DNA of 64,000 nt from Falsiroseomonas ponticola (lineage in GTDB: Bacteria; Pseudomonadota; Alphaproteobacteria; Acetobacterales; Acetobacteraceae), in contig NZ_JAERQN010000007.1 of the NCBI RefSeq assembly GCF_016805305.1, forward strand, positions 248,001 through 312,000, in the 5' to 3' direction. Below, in pieces: positions 55,540 to 64,000 of the stretch. Position 1 is the stretch's first letter. Every line of letters begins with the position of its first letter. The position numbers and the translations under genes are program-made. Below the pieces are notes generated by a model, which ran no database searches, was not told where the DNA came from, and saw nothing but the letters and a program-made list of their open reading frames with translations.

Positions 55540-56100
55540 ATGAGCGGTTCGAACACACAGGACATCGCCTGGAACCGGGAGGCGCTGCCCCCCGGCCCGG
55601 CGCAGGATGCCGTGGTCAAGGGCATCACCGGCGAGATCGAGGAAAAGGGCTTCGTCATCGCCAACCTCGACAAGGTGGTGAACTGGGCCCGCACGGGCAG
55701 CCTCTGGCCGATGACCTTCGGCCTGGCCTGCTGCGCGGTGCCGATGATCCACGCCTATATGGCGCGCTACGACCTCGACCGCTTCGGCATCATCCCGCGC
55801 GGGTCGCCGCGGCAGTCCGACGTGATGATCGTGGCGGGCACGCTGACCAACAAGATGGCCCCGGCGCTGCGAAAGGTCTACGACCAGATGAGCGAGCCGC
55901 GCTGGGTGATCAGCATGGGCAGCTGCGCGAATGGCGGCGGGTACTACCACTACAGCTACGCGGTGGTGCGCGGCTGCGACCGCGTGGTGCCCGTCGATGT
56001 CTACGTCCCGGGCTGCCCGCCGACGGCGGAGGCGCTGGTCTACGGCATCCTGCAGCTGCAGAAGAAGATCCGCCGGACGGGGACCATCCTCCGTGGCTGA
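55540..56100 (+). CDS. nuoB: NADH-quinone oxidoreductase subunit B
   Basis: The protein has 186 residues. It carries cluster N2, the last iron-sulfur centre before quinone, held by the tandem Cys64-Cys65, Cys129 (SMGSCANGG) and Cys159 (YVPGCPPT). It is a peripheral-arm subunit next to NuoD. Confidence 0.98.
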   Translation: MSGSNTQDIAWNREALPPGPAQDAVVKGITGEIEEKGFVIANLDKVVNWARTGSLWPMTFGLACCAVPMIHAYMARYDLDRFGIIPRGSPRQSDVMIVAGTLTNKMAPALRKVYDQMSEPRWVISMGSCANGGGYYHYSYAVVRGCDRVVPVDVYVPGCPPTAEALVYGILQLQKKIRRTGTILRG

Positions 56101-56110
56101 GGCGAGCGCG

Positions 56111-56740
56111 ATGCACGAGCTGGGTGCGACCATCGCGGCGGCGGCCGGCCCCGCGGTGCAGGAAGTCTTCGTGGAGCGCGGGCAGGAGCTGGTTCTGCGC
56201 GCGACGCGGGAGATGATCGTGCCGCTGATGGCGATGCTGCGGGACGATCCGCGCTTCGCCTTCGAGCAGGTGATGGACATCTGCGGCGTGGACTTCCCCG
56301 AGCGCGCGGAGCGCTTCGAGGTCGTCTACAACCTGCTGAGCCTGGCGCTGAACCAGCGCGTGCGCGTCATTGTCTCGACCGACGAGGCGACGCCGGTGCC
56401 GAGCGTGGCGGGCGTGTGGCCCGCCGCGACCTGGTATGAGCGCGAATGCTGGGACATGTACGGCGTCGTCTTCGCGGGGCTCACGGATCTCCGTCGCCTG
56501 CTGACCGACTACGGCTTCGAAGGCCATCCGCTGCGCAAGGATTTTCCTCTCACTGGCCATGTCGAGGTCCGGTACGACGAGGAGCGGAAGCAGGTGGTCT
56601 ATGAGCCCGTCTCGCTGACGCAGGATTTCCGCAACTTCGATTTCCTCTCGCCCTGGGAAGGCATGACGACGCTGCCCGGCGACGAGAAGGTGTATCTGAT
56701 CCGCGAGGAACGCGGGCAGATCGAGGGGCCGAAAGCATGA
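56111..56740 (+). CDS. nuoC: NADH-quinone oxidoreductase subunit C
   Basis: The predicted product has 209 residues from ATG 56111; a GTG at 56093 overlapping nuoB would add six residues. It contains the 30-kDa subunit signature WYERECWDMYGVVFAGLTDLRRLLTDYGFEGHPLRKDFPL. It is separate from NuoD, unlike the E. coli fusion, as expected for alphaproteobacteria. Its stop overlaps nuoD by four bases. Confidence 0.96.
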   Translation: MHELGATIAAAAGPAVQEVFVERGQELVLRATREMIVPLMAMLRDDPRFAFEQVMDICGVDFPERAERFEVVYNLLSLALNQRVRVIVSTDEATPVPSVAGVWPAATWYERECWDMYGVVFAGLTDLRRLLTDYGFEGHPLRKDFPLTGHVEVRYDEERKQVVYEPVSLTQDFRNFDFLSPWEGMTTLPGDEKVYLIREERGQIEGPKA

Positions 56741-57984
56741 GCACCGAGCTTGTGAGCGGGCTGCCGCTGCCCGGCGGGTCCGAGGATTCGGGCCACCATC
56801 AGAAGCTGTTCGACGCCGACACCCACACCATCAATTTCGGCCCGCAGCACCCGGCCGCGCACGGCGTGCTGCGCCTCATCCTGGAGATGAAGGGCGAGGT
56901 GGTGGAGCGTGCCGATCCGCATATCGGCCTGCTGCATCGCGGCACCGAGAAGCTGATGGAGTACAAGACGTATCTCCAGGCGATGCCCTACATGGATCGC
57001 CTCGACTACGTCTCCCCCATGTGCATGGAGCACAGCTGGGTGCTGGCGGTGGAGAAGCTGCTCGGCATCGAGAATGACGTGCCGGAGCGCGCGCGCTGGA
57101 TCCGCACCATGTTCGCGGAACTGACGCGCATCCTGAACCACCTGCTGAACGTCACGACCTATGCGCTCGACGTCGGCGCCATCACGCCGTCGCTCTGGGG
57201 CTTCGAGCAGCGCGAGCATCTGCTGGAATTCTACGAGGCGACGGGCGGCAGCCACTACCACGTGAACTACTTCCGCGCCGGCGGCGTGGCGAAGGATCTT
57301 CCGGCCGGGCTGGAGGATCGGATCGGCAAGTGGTGCGACCAGTTCCCGGCCTTCCTCGACGACCTCGAGGGCCTGCTGACGAACAACCGAATCTTCAAGC
57401 AGCGCACCGTCGATATCGGCGTGATGACGGCGGAACAGGCCATGGCCTGGGGCTTCAGCGGGCCCTGCCTGCGCGCCTCCGGCTGCGCCTGGGACCTGCG
57501 GAAGTCGCAGCCCTATGAGAAGTACGGCGAGCTCGATTTCGAGATTCCCGTGGGCGTGCATGGCGACTGCTACGACCGCTACCTCGTGCGCATGCAGGAG
57601 ATGCGGCAGTCCCTGGCGATGGTGAAGCAGTGCCTGGCGAAGATCCGTCCGGGTGCCGTGAAGATCGCCGACAACAAGATCGCGCCGCCGACGCGCGGCG
57701 CGATGAAGCGGTCGATGGAAAGCCTCATCCACCACTTCAAGCTCTACACCGAGGGCTACCACGTGCCCGCCGGCGCGACCTACACGGTGACGGAAGCGCC
57801 GAAGGGCGAGTTCGGCGTCTACATGATCGCCGACGGCACCAACCGGCCCTACCGTGTGAAGATCCGCGCGCCGGGCTATGCGCATCTCCAGGCCATGGAG
57901 GCGCTTTCCAAGGGGCACATGCTGGCCGACGCCGTCGCCATCATCGGCAGCCTCGACATCGTCTTCGGGGAGATCGACCGGTGA
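56737..57984 (+). CDS. nuoD: NADH-quinone oxidoreductase subunit D
   Basis: The protein has 415 residues. This 49-kDa subunit forms the quinone cavity with NuoB. Conserved stretches are NFGPQHPAAHGVLRL, HIGLLHRGTEKLMEYK, MDRLDYVSPM, and the C-terminal SLDIVFGEIDR ending. ATGA overlap with nuoC and GTGA overlap with nuoE give tight translational coupling. Confidence 0.98.
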   Translation: MSTELVSGLPLPGGSEDSGHHQKLFDADTHTINFGPQHPAAHGVLRLILEMKGEVVERADPHIGLLHRGTEKLMEYKTYLQAMPYMDRLDYVSPMCMEHSWVLAVEKLLGIENDVPERARWIRTMFAELTRILNHLLNVTTYALDVGAITPSLWGFEQREHLLEFYEATGGSHYHVNYFRAGGVAKDLPAGLEDRIGKWCDQFPAFLDDLEGLLTNNRIFKQRTVDIGVMTAEQAMAWGFSGPCLRASGCAWDLRKSQPYEKYGELDFEIPVGVHGDCYDRYLVRMQEMRQSLAMVKQCLAKIRPGAVKIADNKIAPPTRGAMKRSMESLIHHFKLYTEGYHVPAGATYTVTEAPKGEFGVYMIADGTNRPYRVKIRAPGYAHLQAMEALSKGHMLADAVAIIGSLDIVFGEIDR

Positions 57985-58589
57985 GCGTCGAACAGCCCAC
58001 GCACTTCGCCTTCGACGCGGAAAGCGAAGTGCAGATCAGCAAGGTACTGGCGCGCTATCCGGAAGCGAAGAAGGCCTCCGCCACCATCCCGCTGCTCTAT
58101 GTCGTGCAGCGCCAGATGGGTCGCACCACGGGCAGCGCCTGGGTGCCGAATGTCGCGATGGATGAGATCGCGAAGCGCCTCGGCGTCGCGCCGATCCGCG
58201 TCTATGAGGTCGCGACCTTCTACTTCATGTTCAACATGAAGCCGATCGGGAAGCATCACCTGCAGCTCTGCGGCACCACGCCCTGCATGCTGCGCGGCAG
58301 TGACGATGTGATGCGCGCCTGCCATGACGCGGCGCATGTGAAGGTCGGCCAGACCAGCAGCGACGGGCTGTTCACGCTGACGGAGGTCGAGTGCCTCGGC
58401 GCCTGCGTGAACGCGCCGGTGCTGCAGGTGGATGACGACTATTACGAGGACCTGGACTACGACCGCACCGTCGCGCTGATCGAGGCGCTGAAGCGGGGCG
58501 AGCGGCCGAAGCCGGGCAGCACGATCGGTCGGCAGACCAGCGCGCCGGAAGGCGGACCGCTGACGCTGCTGGACGTGGCGGGGGAATAG
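57981..58589 (+). CDS. nuoE: NADH-quinone oxidoreductase subunit E
   Basis: The predicted product has 202 residues from GTG 57981 overlapping the nuoD stop. It is a thioredoxin-fold [2Fe-2S] subunit (cluster N1a) with ligands Cys97 and Cys102 (LCGTTPCML) and Cys138 and Cys142 (ECLGACVNAP). A roughly 35-residue tail after the cluster domain (GERPKPGSTIGRQTSAPEGG) resembles alphaproteobacterial and mitochondrial forms. Confidence 0.97.
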   Translation: MSVEQPTHFAFDAESEVQISKVLARYPEAKKASATIPLLYVVQRQMGRTTGSAWVPNVAMDEIAKRLGVAPIRVYEVATFYFMFNMKPIGKHHLQLCGTTPCMLRGSDDVMRACHDAAHVKVGQTSSDGLFTLTEVECLGACVNAPVLQVDDDYYEDLDYDRTVALIEALKRGERPKPGSTIGRQTSAPEGGPLTLLDVAGE

Positions 58590-58593
58590 GGCC

Positions 58594-59901
58594 ATGGCGC
58601 TCGCCGACAAGGACCGGATCTTCACCAACCTCTACGGCATGCAGGATTGGCGCCTGGCGGCCGCGCAGCGTCGCGGCAACTGGGACGGCACCAAGGGCAT
58701 CCTGGAGAAGGGCCGCGACTGGATCATCGAGGAGATGAAGTCGTCCGGCCTTCGCGGCCGCGGCGGCGCGGGCTTCCCGACCGGCATGAAGTGGTCCTTC
58801 ATGCCGAAGCAGGCGAGCGAGCGGCCGCACTACCTCGTCGTCAATGCCGACGAGTCCGAGCCTGGTACCTGCAAGGATCGCGACATCATCCGCCACGATC
58901 CGCAGACGCTGATCGAGGGCTGCCTGATCGCCGGCTTCGCCATGGGCGCGCATGCCGGCTACATCTACATCCGCGGCGAATACTACAATGAGAGCGTCGT
59001 GCTCGAGGCCGCGATCCAGGAAGCCTATGACGCGGGGCTGATCGGCAAGAATGCCTGCGGCAGCGGCTGGGATTTCGACCTGTATGTCCATCGCGGTGCC
59101 GGGGCCTATATCTGCGGCGAAGAGACGGCGCTGATCGAGAGCCTGGAAGGCAAGAAGGGAATGCCGCGGCTGAAGCCGCCTTTCCCCGCCGCCGTTGGCC
59201 TCTATGGCTGTCCGACCACCGTGAACAACGTCGAGACCATCGCGGTGGTGCCGACGATCCTGCGGCGCGGCGCCGCCTGGTTCGCCAGCTTCGGCCGGCC
59301 GAAGAACAGCGGCACCAAGGTCTTCTGCATCCAGGGCCATGTGAACAAGCCCTGCAACGTGGAGGAGGAAATGAGCATCCCGATGCGGGAGCTCATCGAG
59401 CGTCATGCCGGCGGCGTGCGCGGGGGCTGGGACAATCTGCTCTGCGTCATCCCCGGCGGGTCCTCCACGCCGCTGCTGCCGAAGCACATCTGCGACGACG
59501 TGCTGATGGATTTCGATGCGCTGCGCGAGCACAAATCGGGCCTCGGCACCGCGGGCGTGATCGTGATGGACAAGTCCACCGACATCGTCCGCGCCATCGC
59601 GCGCCTGTCGCGCTTCTACAAGCATGAGAGCTGCGGCCAGTGCACGCCCTGCCGCGAAGGCATGGGCTGGGTCAGCCGCATGATGGACCGCATGGTCGAA
59701 GGCCGCGCGGATGTGGAAGAGATCGACGTGCTGGAGGAAGTGACAAGGCGCATCGAGGGCCACACCATCTGCGCGCTGGCCGATGGCGGCGTCTGGCCCG
59801 TGCAGGGCCTCATCCGGCATTTCCGCCCGGTCATGGAAGCGCGCATCGCCGAGTACAAGGCGAAGCATGCGCGCCCCTCCATGCCGATGGCGGCGGAGTA
59901 A
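58594..59901 (+). CDS. nuoF: NADH-quinone oxidoreductase subunit F
   Basis: The protein has 435 residues. It binds NADH, FMN and cluster N3. Motifs are GLRGRGGAGFPTG (NADH), GAGAYICGEETALIESLEGK (FMN region) and ESCGQCTPCREG with the [4Fe-4S] cysteines. It starts 4 bases after nuoE. Confidence 0.98.
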   Translation: MALADKDRIFTNLYGMQDWRLAAAQRRGNWDGTKGILEKGRDWIIEEMKSSGLRGRGGAGFPTGMKWSFMPKQASERPHYLVVNADESEPGTCKDRDIIRHDPQTLIEGCLIAGFAMGAHAGYIYIRGEYYNESVVLEAAIQEAYDAGLIGKNACGSGWDFDLYVHRGAGAYICGEETALIESLEGKKGMPRLKPPFPAAVGLYGCPTTVNNVETIAVVPTILRRGAAWFASFGRPKNSGTKVFCIQGHVNKPCNVEEEMSIPMRELIERHAGGVRGGWDNLLCVIPGGSSTPLLPKHICDDVLMDFDALREHKSGLGTAGVIVMDKSTDIVRAIARLSRFYKHESCGQCTPCREGMGWVSRMMDRMVEGRADVEEIDVLEEVTRRIEGHTICALADGGVWPVQGLIRHFRPVMEARIAEYKAKHARPSMPMAAE

Positions 59902-59907
59902 GCGACG

Positions 59908-61962
59908 ATGGCGAAGGTCACGGTCGACGGGATCGAGGTCGAGGTCCCGAACGGTGCCACTGTGCTGCAGGCGTGTGAGGCCGCGGGCAAGGAGATTCCT
60001 CGGTTCTGCTACCACGAACGCCTGAGCGTCGCGGGCAATTGCCGCATGTGCCTCGTTGAGGTGGAGAAGGCGCCGAAGCCGGTTGCGTCCTGCGCCTATC
60101 CCGTGGCTGACGGGATGGTGGTGAAGACGGACAGCCCGGTGGTGCGCAATGCGCGCCGCGGCGTCATGGAATTCCTGCTGATCAACCACCCGCTGGACTG
60201 CCCGATCTGCGACCAGGGCGGCGAATGCGACCTGCAGGACCAGTCCGTCTCCTACGGCATGGACAAGTCCCGCTACCGCGAGGCCAAGCGGTCGGTGAAG
60301 GACAAGAATATCGGGCCGCTGATCAAGACGATCATGACCCGCTGCATCCAGTGCACGCGCTGCGTCCGCTTCTCGGCCGAGGTTGCCGGGACGTCGGAGA
60401 TGGGCGGCACGAACCGGGGCGAGAACCTGGAGATCGGCACCTATGTCGAGAAGGCGCTGACCAGCGAACTCTCCGGCAACCTGATCGACATCTGCCCGGT
60501 CGGCGCGCTGACCAGCCGGCCCTACGCCTTCGTCTCCCGCCCCTGGGAGCTGCGGAAGACGGATGGCATCGATGTGCAGGACGCGACCGGCACCAATATC
60601 CGCATCGACAGCCGCGGCCCGGAAGTGCTGCGCATCCTGCCGCGCATCAATGAGGATGTGAACGAGGAGTGGATGGCCGATCGCGGCCGCTTCTCCTTCG
60701 ATGGCCTCAAGCGCAAGCGGCTCGACCGGCCCTGGCTGCGCGTCGATGGCAAGCTGAAGCCGGTGAACTGGCCGGAGGCGCTGGGCGCCGTGGCGGCGAA
60801 GCTGAAGGCGACCCCGGCGGATCGCATCGGCGCGGTGGCGGGTGACCTGGTGGATGCGGAGAGCGCCTTCGCGCTGAAGGCGCTGATGGCGGGGCTCGGT
60901 TCGGCGAACCTCGATTGCCGCCAGGATGGCGCGGCGATCGATGCCTCGCGCCCCGACTTCTACCGCTTCAACACGACAATCGCGGGGATCGAGGAGGCGG
61001 ATGCGCTGCTGGTGATCGGCAGCAATCCGCGCACCGAGGCGCCCGTGATCAATGCGCGCATCCGCAAGCGGTGGTCGGCCGGGAAGTTCCCGATCGGGGT
61101 GGTCGGGCCGGCTGGTGTCGATCTTACCTACGGCTACGACCATGTGGGGGAGGGGCCTGCGACGCTCCGCTCCATGCTGGCCGGCACGCATCGCTTCATG
61201 GCGGTGCTGCGGGAGGCGAAGAAGCCGATGATCCTGCTGGGCCGCGGCGCGCTGGCGCGGCCGGATGGCGCGGCGGTGCTGGCGGCGGCCTGGGCCATCG
61301 CGCAGTCCTGCAACGCGCTGCGGGAAGACTGGCACGGCTTCAACCTGCTGCATCTGTTCGGCGGCCAGGTCGCGCCGCTGGCGATGGGCTTCCTGCCCGG
61401 CCAGGGCGGCAAGGACCTCGGCGCCATGCTGTCGGGCGGCGTGGATGCGCTGTGGCTGCTGGGCGCGGATGGGATCGACCCGGCCGCGATCGCGCCGGAG
61501 ACCTTCGTGATCTACCAGGGCCATCACGGGGACCGCGCGGCCTCGCGCGCCGACGTGATCCTGCCGGGCGCGGCCTATACGGAGAAGGACGGCACCTACC
61601 TCAACACGGAAGGCCGGGCGCAGCGCAGCCGCATGGCGCTGCATCCGCCGGGCGAGGCGCGGGAGGATTGGCGCATCATCCGCGCCGCCGCGCAGGGCCT
61701 CGGCGTCGCGCTGGGCTTCGATGATCTCGGGCAGCTGCGCGCCGCGATGACCGCGGCGGTGCCGGCGCTGGCGGAGGGGTTCACCCGGTCCTTCTGCACG
61801 GACACGGCCGGGCCCGCCGGCGATGCGCAGGCGCTGGGCGATGCGCCCTTTGTCTCCGCGATCACGCAGTATCACCTGGCTGATGCCATCGCCCGCGCGT
61901 CGGATGTGATGGCCGAATGCGCCCGCACCTACGGCCCCGCGCCGGCGCTCGCCGCGGAGTAA
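59908..61962 (+). CDS. nuoG: NADH-quinone oxidoreductase subunit G
   Basis: The protein has 684 residues. The N-terminal ferredoxin part has FCYHERLSVAGNCRMCLVEV (N1b), the His-Cys3 site HPLDCPICDQGGECDL (N5) and a [4Fe-4S] set starting CIQCTRCVRF (N4). The rest is a molybdopterin-oxidoreductase-like domain without molybdopterin function. It is the longest peripheral-arm subunit and is present in full. Confidence 0.97.
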   Translation: MAKVTVDGIEVEVPNGATVLQACEAAGKEIPRFCYHERLSVAGNCRMCLVEVEKAPKPVASCAYPVADGMVVKTDSPVVRNARRGVMEFLLINHPLDCPICDQGGECDLQDQSVSYGMDKSRYREAKRSVKDKNIGPLIKTIMTRCIQCTRCVRFSAEVAGTSEMGGTNRGENLEIGTYVEKALTSELSGNLIDICPVGALTSRPYAFVSRPWELRKTDGIDVQDATGTNIRIDSRGPEVLRILPRINEDVNEEWMADRGRFSFDGLKRKRLDRPWLRVDGKLKPVNWPEALGAVAAKLKATPADRIGAVAGDLVDAESAFALKALMAGLGSANLDCRQDGAAIDASRPDFYRFNTTIAGIEEADALLVIGSNPRTEAPVINARIRKRWSAGKFPIGVVGPAGVDLTYGYDHVGEGPATLRSMLAGTHRFMAVLREAKKPMILLGRGALARPDGAAVLAAAWAIAQSCNALREDWHGFNLLHLFGGQVAPLAMGFLPGQGGKDLGAMLSGGVDALWLLGADGIDPAAIAPETFVIYQGHHGDRAASRADVILPGAAYTEKDGTYLNTEGRAQRSRMALHPPGEAREDWRIIRAAAQGLGVALGFDDLGQLRAAMTAAVPALAEGFTRSFCTDTAGPAGDAQALGDAPFVSAITQYHLADAIARASDVMAECARTYGPAPALAAE

Positions 61963-61968
61963 GGAACG

Positions 61969-62985
61969 ATGGAAGCCTTCCTCGCCACCCCCGTCGGCAT
62001 CCTGGCGCTGACCGTCGCGCAGGCGATGGCGCTGCTGGTGCCGCTGTTGATCGGCGTCGCCTACCTGACCTGGGCGGAACGCAAGATCCTGGGCGCCATG
62101 CAGATGCGGAAGGGGCCGAATGTCGTCGGGCCCTTCGGCCTGCTGCAGCCCTTCGCCGACGCGCTGAAGATGCTGATGAAGGAGACCATCATTCCTTCCG
62201 GCGCGTCGCGCGCGCTGTTCCTGATGGCGCCGATGATCACCTTCATGCTGGCGATGCTGGCCTGGGCGGTGATCCCGGTGAATGATGGCTGGGCGATCGC
62301 CGACATCAATGTCGGCATCCTCTACCTCTTCGCCATCTCCTCGCTCGGCGTCTACGGCATCATCATCGCGGGCTGGGCGTCGAACTCGAAATACGCCTTC
62401 CTCGGCGCGCTGCGGTCGGCGGCGCAGATGGTGTCCTACGAAGTCTCGATGGGCTTCGTGATCGTGACGGTGCTGCTGTGTGTGGGGTCGCTGAACCTGA
62501 CGGAGATCGTGCGGGCGCAGTCCACGGTGTGGTTCATCATCCCGCTCTTCCCGATGTTCGTGATCATGTTCATCTCCGCGCTGGCGGAGACGAACCGCGC
62601 GCCCTTCGACCTGCCGGAGGGTGAGTCGGAGCTGGTGGCGGGCTTCTTCGTCGAATACAGCTCGATGAGCTTCGCGCTGTTCTTCCTCGGCGAATACGCG
62701 AACATGATCCTGATGAGCGCGCTCATCACCATCCTGTTCCTGGGTGGCTGGCTGCCGCCGATGGCGATGGAGCCCTTCACCTGGATCCCGGGTCCGGTGT
62801 GGTTCATCCTGAAGATCTGCTTCTGCCTCTTCGTCTTCGTCTGGGTGCGCGCCACCTTCCCGCGCTACCGCTACGACCAGCTCATGCGGCTTGGCTGGAA
62901 GGTGTTTCTCCCGTTCAGCCTGGTGTGGCTCGTCATCACCGCCGCGGCGCTGAAGCTGTTCGGCTGGCTGCCGGCTGTCGGGTGA
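61969..62985 (+). CDS. nuoH: NADH-quinone oxidoreductase subunit H
   Basis: This 338-residue membrane subunit has about eight helices and links the peripheral arm to the proton-pumping arm. Diagnostic regions are WAERKILGAMQMRKGPNVVGPFG and ETNRAPFDLPEGESELVAGFFVEYS, which line the quinone channel. Confidence 0.98.
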   Translation: MEAFLATPVGILALTVAQAMALLVPLLIGVAYLTWAERKILGAMQMRKGPNVVGPFGLLQPFADALKMLMKETIIPSGASRALFLMAPMITFMLAMLAWAVIPVNDGWAIADINVGILYLFAISSLGVYGIIIAGWASNSKYAFLGALRSAAQMVSYEVSMGFVIVTVLLCVGSLNLTEIVRAQSTVWFIIPLFPMFVIMFISALAETNRAPFDLPEGESELVAGFFVEYSSMSFALFFLGEYANMILMSALITILFLGGWLPPMAMEPFTWIPGPVWFILKICFCLFVFVWVRATFPRYRYDQLMRLGWKVFLPFSLVWLVITAAALKLFGWLPAVG

Positions 62986-62995
62986 GGAGATAGGG

Positions 62996-63484
62996 ATGCC
63001 CATGCTCGACCGCGTTGCCCGCAGCCTGCTGCTGACCGAGATCGTCTCGGGCATGGCGCTGACGCTGGGGCAGTTCTTCAAGCCGAAGGCGACGATCAAC
63101 TACCCGCATGAGCGTTCGCCGCTGAGCGCGCGCTTCAAGGGGGAGCACGCGCTGCGCCGCTACCCCAATGGCGAGGAACGCTGCATCGCCTGCAAGCTGT
63201 GCGAGGCGATCTGCCCCGCCCAGGCCATCACCATCGAGGCCGAACCGCGGGATGACGGCAGCCGCCGCACCACGCGCTACGACATCGACATGACGAAGTG
63301 CATCTATTGCGGCATGTGCGAGGAAGCCTGCCCGGTGGATGCGATCGTCGAGGGGCCGAACCTCGAATTCGCGACGGAAACGCGCGAGGAGCTGCTCTAC
63401 GACAAGGCCAAGCTGCTTGCGAACGGCGATCGCTGGGAAGCGATGCTGGCCGCGCGGCTCGAACTCGACGCGCCGTATCGCTGA
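62996..63484 (+). CDS. nuoI: NADH-quinone oxidoreductase subunit I
   Basis: The product has 162 residues from ATG 62996, with GAGGAGA 6 bases upstream. Two [4Fe-4S] clusters (N6a, N6b) are bound by CIACKLCEAICP (Cys63, 66, 69, 73) and CIYCGMCEEACP (Cys102, 105, 108, 112). It relays electrons from NuoG to NuoB. Confidence 0.98.
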   Translation: MPMLDRVARSLLLTEIVSGMALTLGQFFKPKATINYPHERSPLSARFKGEHALRRYPNGEERCIACKLCEAICPAQAITIEAEPRDDGSRRTTRYDIDMTKCIYCGMCEEACPVDAIVEGPNLEFATETREELLYDKAKLLANGDRWEAMLAARLELDAPYR

Positions 63485-63552
63485 GACGACCGCCCCGGTG
63501 ACGGGGTGGATGGGGACGAGATGATGAACGCTACCGATCCCGGAGGGGCGCG

Positions 63553-64000
63553 ATGATCGCCGCAGCCGCCTTCTACCTGTTCGCGGCCGTGCTGATCGCC
63601 AGCGCGGTCATGGTCGTGACCAGCCGCAACCCCGTGCACAGCGTGCTGTTCCTGATCCTGGCGTTCTTCAACGCGGCGGCGCTGTTCCTGCTGGCCGGGG
63701 CCGAGTTCCTGGCGATGATCCTGGTCATCGTCTATGTCGGCGCGGTCGCGGTGCTGTTCCTCTTCGTCGTCATGATGCTGGACGTCGACTTCTCCGCGCT
63801 GCGGGAAGGCTTCCAGCGCTATGCGCCGGTGGGCGGCGCGATCGGCCTGGTGCTCTTCGCGGAACTGGTCTTCGTCTTCGGCAGCTGGCGCTTCGCGGAT
63901 GACGTGGGCGGGCTGCGGTTGAACCCGATGCCGGAGGGGGTGGACAACACCCGCGCCATCGGCCGCATCCTCTATACGGACCATGTCTGGCTGTTCCAGC
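63553..64000 (+). CDS. nuoJ: NADH-quinone oxidoreductase subunit J, 3'-truncated by the window edge
   Basis: An open frame from ATG 63553 (GGAGGGG upstream) runs past base 64000, so 149 residues of about 200 are visible. The sequence is highly hydrophobic with about four helices so far; SRNPVHSVLFLILAFFNAAALFLL and LVIVYVGAVAVLFLFVVMML are NuoJ signatures, the latter containing the pi-bulge helix involved in proton pumping. nuoK and the large antiporter-like subunits should follow beyond the window. Confidence 0.95.
   Translation, partial: MIAAAAFYLFAAVLIASAVMVVTSRNPVHSVLFLILAFFNAAALFLLAGAEFLAMILVIVYVGAVAVLFLFVVMMLDVDFSALREGFQRYAPVGGAIGLVLFAELVFVFGSWRFADDVGGLRLNPMPEGVDNTRAIGRILYTDHVWLFQ

Noticed and set aside
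58372..63099. A 1575-codon open frame on the minus strand across nuoE-nuoI
   Set aside because: It is antisense to five well-conserved nuo genes; its sequence is Asp/His/Arg/Ala-rich low complexity typical of reverse frames in GC-rich coding DNA.

Overview
This is a GC-rich window (about 70% by eye) of an alphaproteobacterial chromosome, most likely from the Acetobacteraceae (Roseomonas-like). The reasons are the order tig, clpP, clpX, lon, hupB, tRNA-Val, tRNA-Asp, nuoA-J; single-subunit NuoC and NuoD; two HWE-family histidine kinases; a lone Bug/TctC-type binding protein; and many 1-4 base stop/start overlaps. The genus is an inference from gene content, since no search could be run. I saw no prophage, transposase, rRNA operon or CRISPR array.

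Layout. 1-14737: a transport and catabolism block with a 5'-truncated dimethylargininase/amidinotransferase-family hydrolase, a three-PAS HWE kinase, a peptide/nickel-type ABC transporter (two permeases, two ATPases, two binding proteins), two different amidohydrolases and an iron-type alcohol dehydrogenase. The likely job is uptake and hydrolysis of a nitrogen-containing small molecule, but the substrate cannot be read from sequence. 14739-20715: an EAL protein, then secD-secF-Bug on the minus strand, with a Gfo/Idh/MocA oxidoreductase divergent from secD. 20941-26199: minus-strand ArsR regulator, GAF-PAS-HWE kinase, lpxB, nitrilase-family amidase and GNAT enzyme. 26237-30186: SemiSWEET, STAS and GPP34 genes, then a zinc module (hisI and a COG0523 GTPase divergent from a Zur-type regulator, with a palindrome in the shared promoter), then a small winged-helix regulator.

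30316-33744 is a minus-strand run of NUDIX hydrolase, AlaX-type tRNA editing protein, SseA sulfurtransferase and a cystathionine beta-lyase-type PLP enzyme. 33782-37863 holds an EamA transporter, a sulfotransferase-like protein, a GNAT enzyme, an orphan ParA ATPase and a small exported protein. 37910-46841 runs on the plus strand: NAD(P)HX repair enzyme, malonyl-CoA decarboxylase, two small exported proteins, an MFS transporter, a stand-alone AceE-like enzyme and a methyltransferase. 46902 onward is housekeeping: tRNA-Leu, tig, clpP, clpX, lon, hupB, tRNA-Val, tRNA-Asp, then the complex I operon, which runs off the right edge inside nuoJ.

The most interesting signals are regulatory or structural. 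They are the putative Zur operator abutting the hisI start codon; a tRNA-Asp gene enclosed by a leader/trailer inverted repeat that also looks like its terminator; matching sigma-32-like promoters before clpP and lon; and several short tandem repeats at gene ends and between tRNA genes. I found no clear new multi-gene defence or mobile system.
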